Shown here: piece after piece, positions 1 to 8,589 of the stretch
Layout: the number at the start of each line of letters is the position of its first letter
Position numbering within the stretch: position 1 is the stretch's first letter
Origin: Bacteroidetes/Chlorobi group bacterium MS-B_bin-24
GTDB taxonomy: Bacteria; Bacteroidota; Ignavibacteria; Kapaibacteriales; UBA2268
Direction of reading: 5' to 3'
Assembly: GCA_003731685.1 (NCBI GenBank)
Contig: RCNO01000014.1
Span: 16,900-57,851, forward strand
Length of the DNA: 40,952 bases
Notes under the pieces: generated by a model
What the model saw: the letters and a program-made list of their open reading frames with translations, nothing else
Databases searched by the model: none
Told to the model about the DNA's origin: nothing
Program-made: the position numbers and the translations under genes

Positions 1-30
1 CTAATTTTTTGTAAAAAAGTGTTTCGGAAA

Positions 31-738
31 TTAGAATGCGAAGACGAAACGGAAAATTTCGGACCATTTGGCAAGTTCAAGAACACGGTAGCCGAGAAAT
101 GTGCCGAAGCCAATTAGAGTAAGCCCGGCAAATTTGTGGATTCTTGCGATGAAACTTTCGGACATTCGGCTTTTGAACGAAACGAAAAGTTTAACAAGAA
201 ACATAAGCCACAGGAAGTTCCCAACACCAAACCCAAGGGCAAAGGCAAAGTTGCTTAGGATTCCGCTTTCGACAAAGCCAAACTTTTGCACATTAATTGC
301 TACATACCCAAGGGAAGGCAAAAAGGTAGGATTCACTATATTTGTCAATGCTATTCCAATGCCAACGAAGAACGGACCGCGTTCGTAAAGTCGTTCGATA
401 AATGAATATTTTTGGCTGTCTCCTTCGCTCATATTTACTCGGGTGGATTTCAGATGGAGAAAACCAATGTAAATGATTGCCACAACGAAGGTCATTTGGA
501 CAGAGATTGTAATAAACGGATGCTTATTCGAAAAATTCGATGCCCAATCGATTAAAGCCGATGTTGCAACAATTGCAATAAAACAATAAATAAAATCCAT
601 AACTGCGGTTCCAAGCCCAGAAAGGAAACCGTGACGGGAACTATTGCTGAGTCCAAGCTTGATTGCAGTTAGAGCAGCGGGTCCGGGTGGCAAAGCCATT
701 ACCACCCCGACTATTATCCCCGTTAAAATCGACAGCAT
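31..738 (-). CDS. LysE/RhtB-family amino acid exporter
   Basis: 235 aa integral membrane protein that probably exports amino acids or related metabolites across the inner membrane. The N-terminus (MLSILTGIIVGVVMALPPGPA) has the Pro-Pro-Gly-Pro turn after the first helix that is typical of the LysE family, followed by about five more hydrophobic segments; the length is close to the family norm of about 200-235 aa. The ATG at 738 is preceded by a purine-rich GAGGGA, which supports this start. It is the last gene of a minus-strand group after truA, separated from it by about 50 bases. The substrate cannot be told from sequence. Confidence 0.85.
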   Translation of the reverse strand: MLSILTGIIVGVVMALPPGPAALTAIKLGLSNSSRHGFLSGLGTAVMDFIYCFIAIVATSALIDWASNFSNKHPFITISVQMTFVVAIIYIGFLHLKSTRVNMSEGDSQKYSFIERLYERGPFFVGIGIALTNIVNPTFLPSLGYVAINVQKFGFVESGILSNFAFALGFGVGNFLWLMFLVKLFVSFKSRMSESFIARIHKFAGLTLIGFGTFLGYRVLELAKWSEIFRFVFAF

Positions 739-790
739 AAGTTCCCTCTATTTTGTATAAAATTTTTCACACTGTCAAATAAAATGCACC

Positions 791-1597
791 CTAAATTAAG
801 AATAAATTTTTAAAATCCAAATCTTTTTTAAAAAATTCTTTTTCGGTTGGATAGTAAATTTTTTTTAAAAACAAGCCACGAGCTTGGGCTAATGGCGAAG
901 GAAATGTTTTCTTTCCACTGGCAAGTGAAGCCGAAACTTCCTCGATACTTCGCCTGCCTCTTGCCACATCGAGCATTATTCCAACAAGGGAACGAACAAG
1001 ACCATAAACAAACCTGTTCGATTTTATTGTGTAAACAAAAAGGATATCATCAAATTTTTCCCAGCGGCTTTTTTCGATATTGCAAACGTAATTTTTTGTG
1101 GATGGGTTATTCTTTGCAAAGGAACGAAAATCGTGCTCACCGAGAAAAACCTTGGCACAGTTATTCAAAACATCGAGGTTCAATTCAAATGGGAAAAAAA
1201 GCGAGTAATTACGCAGGAAAACACTTTTTTTCGTTGTTACAAAATATTGATATTCACGGGCAATAGCATCTTTGGTCGAATGGAACTCGCTTTCGATGAT
1301 TTTTGCCTCGAGGATTTGAATATCGGGCGGTAAAACTGAATTGATGGCAGAGCAAAGTTTGCGTTCGGGAATGGGAAAATCTTCGTCGATTCTACTGTGG
1401 GCGACTTGACCGAAAGCGTGGACACCAGCGTCGGTTCGTCCCCCCGCAATGACAAAGACTTTACGACCCGAAACGCTTTCGATAGCTTTTTCGATTGTTT
1501 CTTGAACGGAATTGGCATTCTTTTGTCGCTGCCATCCCGAATAATTTGTGCCATCGTATTCAATTAAGAAGACGATGGTTCGCTTCATTTGTATCAC
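791..1597 (-). CDS. truA: tRNA pseudouridine synthase A
   Basis: 268 aa. Converts uridines 38-40 in the tRNA anticodon arm to pseudouridine. The diagnostic GRTDAGVHA motif is present, with the catalytic aspartate at about residue 56; the N-terminal EYDGTNYSGWQRQ is also typical of TruA. Length is normal. The longest frame begins at a GTG whose GTGA overlaps the thrS stop codon; an in-frame ATG three codons later (1588) is an equally good start. Either way the gene is translationally coupled to thrS, giving a thrS-truA unit of two tRNA genes. Confidence 0.95.
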   Translation of the reverse strand: MIQMKRTIVFLIEYDGTNYSGWQRQKNANSVQETIEKAIESVSGRKVFVIAGGRTDAGVHAFGQVAHSRIDEDFPIPERKLCSAINSVLPPDIQILEAKIIESEFHSTKDAIAREYQYFVTTKKSVFLRNYSLFFPFELNLDVLNNCAKVFLGEHDFRSFAKNNPSTKNYVCNIEKSRWEKFDDILFVYTIKSNRFVYGLVRSLVGIMLDVARGRRSIEEVSASLASGKKTFPSPLAQARGLFLKKIYYPTEKEFFKKDLDFKNLFLI

Positions 1598-3519
1598 TCA
1601 ATAACTCCGGGGCGGTTCAAATCGTTGAATATGACAACGACTTCGTCCAAAGTCTTGCTACCTAAATCGCCTTTTGTATGGCGGCGAACCGAAAGCGTTC
1701 GATTTTCGACCTCTTTGTTTCCAATAATCAAAGCAAAAGGTATTTTCTGGCTTTCGCTTTCCGCAATCTTCTTGTTAATTCTTTCGTTTCGTAAATCCAG
1801 ATTGACACGGAAGCCTGCGGACTCAAGTTTTTCGGCAATTTCTTTGGCATAGGAATAATGTGCTTCCCCAATTGGTAAAATTGAAACTTGAACTGGAGCA
1901 ATCCAAAATGGGAAATTGCCCGCAAAGTGCTCAATCAAAATCGAAAGGAAACGCTCCAAAGAGCCTGCAGGAGCCCGATGGATAATCACAGGTCTATGCG
2001 GCTGATTGTCGCTTCCGATGTATTCCAACTGGAACCGCTCAGGCATTACGTAATCAACTTGAACAGTGCCAAGTTGCCATTTCCGTCCAATTGCATCTTT
2101 CACGATAAAGTCAATTTTGGGTCCATAGAAAGCAGCTTCGCCTTCGGCAATCGTATATTCCAAATTAATCTCGTCGGCAACTTCTTTGATTTCCCGTTGG
2201 GCACGGTCCCAGAGTTCAAGGTTCCCGCCATATTTACTTGTGTCTTCGTCTCGGAACGAAAGCCGCGTTGTAAACTCCAACTTAAAGAGGCCAAAGAAGA
2301 ATTGCATTAAATCGACGACGCCTTTTATTTCGTCTTTCAATTGCTCAACGGTGCAATATATGTGAGCGTCGTCTTGGGTGAAGCCGCGAACACGCGTAAG
2401 CCCTGTCAATTCTCCCGATTGTTCGTAACGGTAAACAGTCCCAAATTCAAACAATCGCAACGGCAAGTCTTTGTAACTTCGTGGCTTGCTAAGATATATC
2501 TGATGATGGTGTGGACAATTCATCGGTTTCAAAATATACTCTTCGTCCTCGACTTTCATCGGTGGATATTGAGAATCTTTGTAATAGGGATAGTGCCCGG
2601 AAGTTTTGTAAAGTTCAAGATTACCGATATGTGGAGTTATAACTTCGACATAACCACGGCGGATTTGTTCCTTTCGCAGGAAATCTTCGAGGATTCTTCG
2701 TATGGTTGCTCCCTTGGGCAACCAAATTGGCAAACCACCACCAACTGCCGGGGTAATAAGGAAAAGTTCAAGTTCCTTGCCCAATTTCCGGTGGTCTCGC
2801 TTCTTAGCTTCTTCGAGCATCTTCAGGTATTCATCCATCATCGATTTCTTGGGGAAGGTAATCCCGTAGATTCTTGTCATCATATTCCTACTGCTATCGC
2901 CACGCCAATAAGCCCCAGCAACATTGAGCAGTTTTACATATTTAATTTTGGATGTATTTGGGATGTGAGTTCCTCGGCAAAGGTCGATAAAGTTCCCCTG
3001 CTTGTAAAATGTAATCTTTTCGCCTTTCAAACCTTCGAGCAATTCAAGTTTATACTCATCGCCAACTTTTTTGAAATGCTCGACTGCATCTTCCCAAGAG
3101 ATTTCAATTCTTTCATAATCGGCTTTGCGTTGGGCAAGTTCAAGCATTTTTTGTTCAATTCGTGGCAAGTCTTCATTTGTTATCTTTTTGCCATCGGGCA
3201 AAGCCACATCGTAATAGAATCCCCATTCAATTGCTGGACCGACGCCAAATTTTACGCCGGGGTATAGTTCCTGAATTGCTTCTGCCATCAAATGGGCAGA
3301 GGAGTGCCAGTATATTTCTTTCCCTTCTGGGTCGTCGAAGGTAACAAATCGAATAGTTCCGTCAGTGAAAATTTGGCGGGAAAGGTCGATTTTTTCACCA
3401 TTGAAGAAGGCGCCAAGAGATTCCTCCGCCAGTCGATTCGAAACCGAACGAGCTATATCGATTGCTCTTGTCCCTTCGGGATACTCCCTTACTTGTCCAT
3501 CTGGAAATGTGATTTTCAT
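1594..3519 (-). CDS. thrS: threonyl-tRNA synthetase
   Basis: 641 aa class II aminoacyl-tRNA synthetase charging tRNA-Thr. Domains in order: TGS domain (about 1-62), the editing/SAD domain with the HSSAHLMAEAI motif (about 70-80), catalytic core with the zinc cysteine in MNCPHHHQIY, motif 2 (RVRGFTQDDAHIYC) and motif 3 near HRAPAGSLERF, then an anticodon-binding domain. Length is that of the bacterial enzyme. The start ATG at 3519 has only a weak upstream AGG. Unlike in enterobacteria it is not followed by infC; its partner here is truA. Confidence 0.97.
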   Translation of the reverse strand: MKITFPDGQVREYPEGTRAIDIARSVSNRLAEESLGAFFNGEKIDLSRQIFTDGTIRFVTFDDPEGKEIYWHSSAHLMAEAIQELYPGVKFGVGPAIEWGFYYDVALPDGKKITNEDLPRIEQKMLELAQRKADYERIEISWEDAVEHFKKVGDEYKLELLEGLKGEKITFYKQGNFIDLCRGTHIPNTSKIKYVKLLNVAGAYWRGDSSRNMMTRIYGITFPKKSMMDEYLKMLEEAKKRDHRKLGKELELFLITPAVGGGLPIWLPKGATIRRILEDFLRKEQIRRGYVEVITPHIGNLELYKTSGHYPYYKDSQYPPMKVEDEEYILKPMNCPHHHQIYLSKPRSYKDLPLRLFEFGTVYRYEQSGELTGLTRVRGFTQDDAHIYCTVEQLKDEIKGVVDLMQFFFGLFKLEFTTRLSFRDEDTSKYGGNLELWDRAQREIKEVADEINLEYTIAEGEAAFYGPKIDFIVKDAIGRKWQLGTVQVDYVMPERFQLEYIGSDNQPHRPVIIHRAPAGSLERFLSILIEHFAGNFPFWIAPVQVSILPIGEAHYSYAKEIAEKLESAGFRVNLDLRNERINKKIAESESQKIPFALIIGNKEVENRTLSVRRHTKGDLGSKTLDEVVVIFNDLNRPGVIE

Positions 3520-3674
3520 CTTTAACCTATCTTACTATTAAAATTTTAAGTAATGCAAAAAAACGATTTAAGTGTTCATTTATTTATATCAAAGTTATTT
3601 GATTTTCACAAAAAAAATAATTATCCAACTCATTCCGCAAGCAATCTGAATCTGCAAAAAGTTGTATCAGTTTG

Positions 3675-4949
3675 TTAAATGTATCTATGAAGTTCGTTTA
3701 CAAATTCCTTAACCTTATCGTTTTCGACAAAGAACTTCGCAATTTTATTTTCTGCAAAACAAAGAAAGAAGATAATTTCCTTGAATTTCTTTTCGGTAAT
3801 TTCGGCAAGTATCTTGGGCTCGAAATTTAAAGCAGTTACGATGTTTATCAACTTTTGATTTGTATCGAAACGCTCGACAAATTCAATTGCAAAAAGGTTG
3901 CTGTCGGCACTTTTCAACTCGAACTTGGTTTTCGCCAAAGTGTTTGTATTTTCGGGTTGTGCATTTTCGAAAAGATAGCAGGGCTCGGAGACCAATATCA
4001 TCTTTGGTTGGGCTGTTGTTGTTTGAACGATATAAGTTTCGCCATTTTCGGGCTTGAACGCACTTCGATAAATGTACGAAGTTTGGGGCTTCATCTTAAA
4101 ATAATCAATCATTGCAGGATGAATCAACTTCAATCCGTTCAGCGAGGCAATTGTTGCATAGTCGAAAGAAAGATATGGAATTAAGCTTGTTGAGTCCACA
4201 ATTTTCGGGTCTGCAGTTCGTATACCTTCGACATCGGTCCAAAAGATAACTTCCTTTGTGTCGAGAATGTTGGCAATCAATAGAGCGGTCAAGCTGGAAC
4301 TTTCGAAGCCCATTGTGGTTATTATATCCTCGGTTGTGCTACCGATAAACCCTTGCGTGAACACCAAATTGGATTTTTCCAGCAAAGGCAAAAGCTTGGA
4401 AACAACCTCGCTACGAGTTTGCTCGTAAATTGGCCTCGCCATACCGTAGTTGCTATCGGTTTTGATAATCTGCTTTGCATCGCAAAATTCCGCATCGATT
4501 TCTTGCGATTTTAGGTAGGACGCAAGAATAGTAGTCGAAAAATACTCCCCGAAAGACAAGACCCTATCTAAAGTTCGCGGAGTCAATTCTTTGGTGACCG
4601 AAATCCCAAACAGAATTTTTTCGAACTCCTCGAACAGGCTGTTCAATTCCGATTTTGACTGAGCGGCAAGATTAGTCGAGCCAAGGCTCGAATCAACGAA
4701 TTGAAGGAGATTTTGCTCGACATTGCTGAACTTTTCCGTTGCCGCGGTAAGTCCCGAGTTTCGAGCCAAAAAAGCGATTTCACGGAGTTGCCGGCTAAGG
4801 TTCGAGAAAGCCGAAAACACAAGGACCGTTGGCTTCGGGCAATAATTCTGCACGATATTTTTCACGAGCGAAAGGTCTCCACTTGTCTTCAAAATCGCCC
4901 CGCCAATTTTCATTACCGCTATTTCCTTTTGCATTTCACCTAAATCCAT
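3675..4949 (-). CDS. lysC: aspartate kinase, divergent
   Basis: 424 aa. Expected to phosphorylate aspartate as the first step toward lysine, threonine and methionine. Visible family motifs are the N-terminal MKIGGAIL (usual K-F-G-G), TPRTLDRVLSFGEYFS and TDVEGIRTADPKIV, with a C-terminal part about the size of an ACT-like regulatory region. Oddity: the loop normally reading G-R-x-G-S-D followed by T/Y-A is G-F-E-S-S-S-L-T-A here (4293-4310), so the conserved Asp is a Ser. Three in-frame ATGs occur within 13 codons; the second (residue 6) keeps the beta-strand before KIGG, so the true start may be 4934. It appears monocistronic, with no other aspartate-pathway genes nearby. Confidence 0.85.
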   Translation of the reverse strand: MDLGEMQKEIAVMKIGGAILKTSGDLSLVKNIVQNYCPKPTVLVFSAFSNLSRQLREIAFLARNSGLTAATEKFSNVEQNLLQFVDSSLGSTNLAAQSKSELNSLFEEFEKILFGISVTKELTPRTLDRVLSFGEYFSTTILASYLKSQEIDAEFCDAKQIIKTDSNYGMARPIYEQTRSEVVSKLLPLLEKSNLVFTQGFIGSTTEDIITTMGFESSSLTALLIANILDTKEVIFWTDVEGIRTADPKIVDSTSLIPYLSFDYATIASLNGLKLIHPAMIDYFKMKPQTSYIYRSAFKPENGETYIVQTTTAQPKMILVSEPCYLFENAQPENTNTLAKTKFELKSADSNLFAIEFVERFDTNQKLINIVTALNFEPKILAEITEKKFKEIIFFLCFAENKIAKFFVENDKVKEFVNELHRYI

Positions 4950-5030
4950 TTGAAGATTATAAAATTAACAATTTAATCGATATTTCCCATCGAATAATTA
5001 TAAAAATTTTGCAAATCAAAAAGTTTAAAA

Positions 5031-5134
5031 AAGACATCGGATGTTTGCGAAACATCCGATGTCTGAATATGCTATGTGAAATTGCCAAAAATTTTACGAA
5101 CTCTATTCGGCTTAATCTTGTTCACATAATTTTA
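5031..5134. repeat. Hairpin-containing long repeat, copy 1
   Basis: About 100 bases that recur at 6931-7033 with a few differences. It starts with a perfect hairpin at 5033-5063 (arms GACATCGGATGTTT / AAACATCCGATGTC, loop GCG on the plus strand) and continues through a shared stretch ending in TTCACATAATTTTA. Read on the minus strand, the hairpin follows the stop of the beta-propeller gene by about 110 bases and is followed by TTTTTT, so it resembles an intrinsic terminator. Confidence 0.85.
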
Positions 5135-5171
5135 CCGAATCATAGGCACAGCGTTACCGATAATTCCAACC

Positions 5172-6488
5172 TTACTCTAACTTCACAAACTTTTGCATTC
5201 GGATGCCATTGAGCCTGACGAAATACAAACCTTGGGCGAGCTTGCTTACATCAATTTGCGAGACCCCTCGCTCTTCCATCAGTTTCACACCTTCGAGCGA
5301 AAACACTTCTACCTTGCCAACTATCTCCCCGAAATGCAAAATATCTCGAACAGGATTTGGATAATAACTGCTTCCCTCTGTTTCCCTTCCCTCGCTTGCC
5401 GACATTGGTTCTTCTTCGTAATACCATATTCTTCCATAAAAATCTGCAAGTAAAGGGTTTTTTACATTACGGTAACAGACATAAACTTTGGGTGTATAAC
5501 CTGGCACAATCCAATCGCGGAACCAAGTCTCTCCACCATCGGTCGTCTTTAAAACGGCTCCATTTACAGCATATCCTAAATACCTGTTGTGAAATGAGAC
5601 ATCTAAAAGATAATCAATAATCGGGGGGATGGTGTCCGAATTTATCTTTAATTCCCAAGTTTTGCCTCCATCTTTTGTTATGCCAATCTTTTTCCTTCGT
5701 TGGTTACCTTTACCCGTAGGCTCGCCGCCAACTGCACATCCGAAAAGTGTATCGTAAAAATAAATCTTTTCGGTATAATATTTCCCAATAATATCATATT
5801 TATAGGCAGACCAAGTTTTTCCCGTATCTGTTGAAACGAAAAATGCTTGTTCATAATCACAAACTCTATTTTGCGTACAATATGCCAAATATCCAATAGC
5901 ATTAGGAGACCAAATAACCACCCCTTGACGTGCACCTATACCATAATTAGTGTCCGCAGGGGGAATAATCTCCCAGTTTTCTCCACCATCCCTTGTGTAG
6001 AGAAGTTCTTTACCACAGAAGGCTACACCATATAAAGAGTCATACATTCGTATTGAGAAAAATTTTTTATAATTGTATGGTAGCTCGTCGTTATGAAAAA
6101 TTGTTTCGATTTTCTTCCAATCTTTCCCCATATTAGTTGTTTTTAAAATAATTCCATCTTCAGCACCAATCAAACATAAGTTTTTGGTAGGGAAGGAAAG
6201 TGAAATGTAAATTGGGTCGGGGACTGCACCCGGAATAGCTGATGTATCCTTTGCAAAGTACCAAGTTCTACCACCGTCAGTAGATTTATAAATAAATCTT
6301 CTATCTAATGCAATACAATTTGCTGAATCGGCACAATCTATGCCCTCGAATCCCACTAAAGAATAAAATGTTGAGTCATCGGGTCCCCACATACCGCCAA
6401 TGTCTTTAATCTCTGCCAATTTCCATTCCGCAGGCAATAAATACACCAATAATAACATCATTGAAACTATAACAGCGAAATTTTTCAT
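5172..6488 (-). CDS. Secreted YCF48-like beta-propeller protein with T9SS sorting domain
   Basis: 438 aa exported protein. Signal peptide at about 1-20 (MKNFAVIVSMMLLLVYLLPA). The middle carries repeated T-x-D-G-G-x-T-W blades (STDGGRTWYF, TRDGGENWEI, STDTGKTWSA, TKDGGKTWEL, TTDGGETWFR), the signature of YCF48/sialidase-like beta-propellers. The C-terminal 70 residues hold a type A T9SS sorting domain (YPNPVRD, then DVSKLAQGLYFVRL). It probably ends up on the cell surface or is released. A strong Shine-Dalgarno AAGGAGGT precedes the ATG at 6488. Monocistronic, between two copies of a long hairpin repeat. Specific function unknown. Confidence 0.85.
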   Translation of the reverse strand: MKNFAVIVSMMLLLVYLLPAEWKLAEIKDIGGMWGPDDSTFYSLVGFEGIDCADSANCIALDRRFIYKSTDGGRTWYFAKDTSAIPGAVPDPIYISLSFPTKNLCLIGAEDGIILKTTNMGKDWKKIETIFHNDELPYNYKKFFSIRMYDSLYGVAFCGKELLYTRDGGENWEIIPPADTNYGIGARQGVVIWSPNAIGYLAYCTQNRVCDYEQAFFVSTDTGKTWSAYKYDIIGKYYTEKIYFYDTLFGCAVGGEPTGKGNQRRKKIGITKDGGKTWELKINSDTIPPIIDYLLDVSFHNRYLGYAVNGAVLKTTDGGETWFRDWIVPGYTPKVYVCYRNVKNPLLADFYGRIWYYEEEPMSASEGRETEGSSYYPNPVRDILHFGEIVGKVEVFSLEGVKLMEERGVSQIDVSKLAQGLYFVRLNGIRMQKFVKLE

Positions 6489-6930
6489 AATAACCTCCTT
6501 GTTAGTTAAACAAGTAATAATTAAAAGCGAACTGGAATTAAGTAAACGCGAATTGTTGTTTTTAGCTCATAGATTCACGCAGGCGGGGGTCGAGCCGAAC
6601 GATTGCAACCAGCAAGTGCACGCTTCTTTCTTGGGCATCTATTTCGGCGTTTGTTTTCCGAAAATTCTCTCTTCTCGGTAAGGTAGCCGTGGTAAAACAT
6701 AAAAGGAGTTTCATTCAACGGAAGACTTCGTTGCTGTTCAAGATTCAAAAACACTTTTCGGCATTTCAGCCAAAACATTTTCAAATCTTCGGTAACCTGT
6801 ATTTCTAAATTATAAATTTAATTGAAAACTTCCAAAAAAAAATAAACTAAGTTCTTTTTGGTGCCTTTTTTTAAAAAACATCAGATGTTTGATAAAACAT
6901 ACAAGGAGAAACAGCATTTGTTCAAACTAA
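6489..6930. other. Intergenic region with no recognisable gene
   Basis: This stretch between the beta-propeller gene and the next long repeat holds no gene I recognise. A 69-codon minus-strand frame (6575-6784) is open but ends in low-complexity Arg/Pro/Ala and has no Shine-Dalgarno sequence; it may be gene debris. A decayed hairpin-repeat copy (ACATCAGATGTTT then AAAACAT) lies at 6879-6901. Confidence 0.5.
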
Positions 6931-7033
6931 AAGACATCGGATGTTTGCGAAACATCCGATGTCTGAATATGCGAAATGAAATTGACAAAAGTTTACGAAC
7001 TCTATTCGGCTTAATCTTGTTCACATAATTTTA
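6931..7033. repeat. Hairpin-containing long repeat, copy 2
   Basis: Second copy of the repeat seen at 5031-5134, with the perfect hairpin at 6933-6963, exactly 1900 bases from the first hairpin. It lies about 110 bases past the cysS stop on the minus strand, in the same relative position as copy 1 to its gene, and is followed on that strand by TTTT, so it may terminate cysS transcription. Confidence 0.85.
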
Positions 7034-7072
7034 TTTATCAGAAAACCGGCATTACCGTCTTCGTCCCGTTTT

Positions 7073-8542
7073 TTACTTGCTCAAAGGTTCTATTTTGTAT
7101 CCTTCCTTTGTGTCGATAACTTGAAAGCCGAGCGATTTTATCTTTTCGCGAATTTCGTCGGCGGTTCGGAAGTCCTTCTTTTGTTTTGCTTGCCAGCGGA
7201 GTCGGGCAAGTTCTTCGACCTCTTGCGGGATTTGTATTTCTTCTTCTTTGCGTGGGCTTATTTCCCAAACATTGAATATTTTGTTGAATTTCTCGAAAAA
7301 CTTAATCAACTTTTGTGCCGTGTCTTGGCTTAAATCGTTTGCAGGGTTTTCGTTGATGAAATCGAAAATCGAGGCAAGTGCTTTCGGTGTTTGTAAATCG
7401 TTTGCAAGAGCAGAGAAAACATCTTTTTCCAGTTCTTTTGCGTCGGGGTTTTTCCCTTGTTTGTTCTGGTTTTGGAATAATTCATAGATATAATTTTGAA
7501 TTCGCAGGCGTGCTTTACGGCTTGCGTTCAAGCCATCGAAAGTAAAGTTGAGTTGAGTTGCATAGTGAGCCGAAAACATTAAGTAGCGGATATCCAGCGG
7601 GTCGATACCTTTTGAAATCAAATCTCGCAGTGTGTAGAAATTGCCGAGCGATTTGCTCATCTTTTTCCCTTCGACCAAAAGGAATTCATTGTGGCACCAG
7701 AAAACGGTTGGCTCCACTCCATAGCCTGCTTTGCTTTGGGCAATTTCGTCCTCGTGGTGCGGGAATTTCAAATCGACGCCACCGGTGTGAATATCGAAAG
7801 GCAAACCAAGGATTTCGCGTTCCATCACGGAGCATTCCAAATGCCATCCGGGGCGTCCGTCGCAATTTACACCATTAAGAGTAAATTCCCAATATGGCTC
7901 GCCTTCTTTTCGAGCCTTCCAAAGGGCAAAATCGCTGAATTCGTCCTTATCGTATGAATCTGCGTCGATTCTTGACCCTTCCTTGAACTTGTCGAAATCG
8001 ATATGATAAAGTTTGCCGTAAATATCGTGTTGACGCCACTTGCTAACATCGAAATAAACCGAGCCATTTACGATGTAGCCAAAACCTTTTTCGACAATTC
8101 TCCGCACAAGGTCTTGCATTTGGGGGATATAGTCGGTCGCCTTTGGCATTTTGTAGAAATCCCGCAAGTTTATGCCTAAAAGTTGAATATCGGCAAGGAA
8201 GGCTTTGCGGTAGTATTCCGTAAATTTTAGCAAATTTTTCAGCGGGTCGTTGGTTTGCTTCCCCATTTCGGGCAACCAAGCAGGACTTCCAATGGCACTG
8301 TCGCGAATGGTCTTATCGTCGATGTTGGTGATATTCATCACCCAGCGGACTTTGTATTTACCAACAACTCGGAGAACTCTTTGCAACAAATCGGCGAATA
8401 GGAAGGAACGCATATTCCCAATATGAGCGAAATTATAGACCGTCGGTCCGCACGAATACATTCGCACAAGTTTATCTTCCAAAGGCGTAAACTTTTCGAT
8501 TTTCCTTGTTAATGAGTTAAAAAGATATATTGTGTATTCCAT
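7073..8542 (-). CDS. cysS: cysteinyl-tRNA synthetase
   Basis: 489 aa class I synthetase charging tRNA-Cys. The N-terminus has MYSCGPTVYNFAHIGNMRS, combining the first zinc-ligand cysteine and the HIGH-type signature; WHLECSVM and GGVDLKFPHHEDE supply the remaining zinc and cysteine-binding residues; KMSKSLGNF is the second signature; the C-terminal helical part ends in the usual small anticodon-binding region. Length is normal for bacteria. Start ATG at 8542. It follows the gene at 8590-9816 after 47 bases and could share its transcript. Confidence 0.97.
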   Translation of the reverse strand: MEYTIYLFNSLTRKIEKFTPLEDKLVRMYSCGPTVYNFAHIGNMRSFLFADLLQRVLRVVGKYKVRWVMNITNIDDKTIRDSAIGSPAWLPEMGKQTNDPLKNLLKFTEYYRKAFLADIQLLGINLRDFYKMPKATDYIPQMQDLVRRIVEKGFGYIVNGSVYFDVSKWRQHDIYGKLYHIDFDKFKEGSRIDADSYDKDEFSDFALWKARKEGEPYWEFTLNGVNCDGRPGWHLECSVMEREILGLPFDIHTGGVDLKFPHHEDEIAQSKAGYGVEPTVFWCHNEFLLVEGKKMSKSLGNFYTLRDLISKGIDPLDIRYLMFSAHYATQLNFTFDGLNASRKARLRIQNYIYELFQNQNKQGKNPDAKELEKDVFSALANDLQTPKALASIFDFINENPANDLSQDTAQKLIKFFEKFNKIFNVWEISPRKEEEIQIPQEVEELARLRWQAKQKKDFRTADEIREKIKSLGFQVIDTKEGYKIEPLSK

Positions 8543-8589
8543 TTTTTGAAAACAAATGACTACAAAGTAACAAAATTACGAAGAGGGAA

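Noticed and set aside
2341-3267. 308-codon open frame on the plus strand
   Set aside because: Entirely antisense to thrS, which has all expected synthetase motifs; the frame lacks any recognisable domain and results from codon bias on the opposite strand.
6560-6620. tRNA gene in the GC-rich patch
   Set aside because: No cloverleaf could be drawn: the TTCGA-like loop is not matched by an acceptor or anticodon stem.
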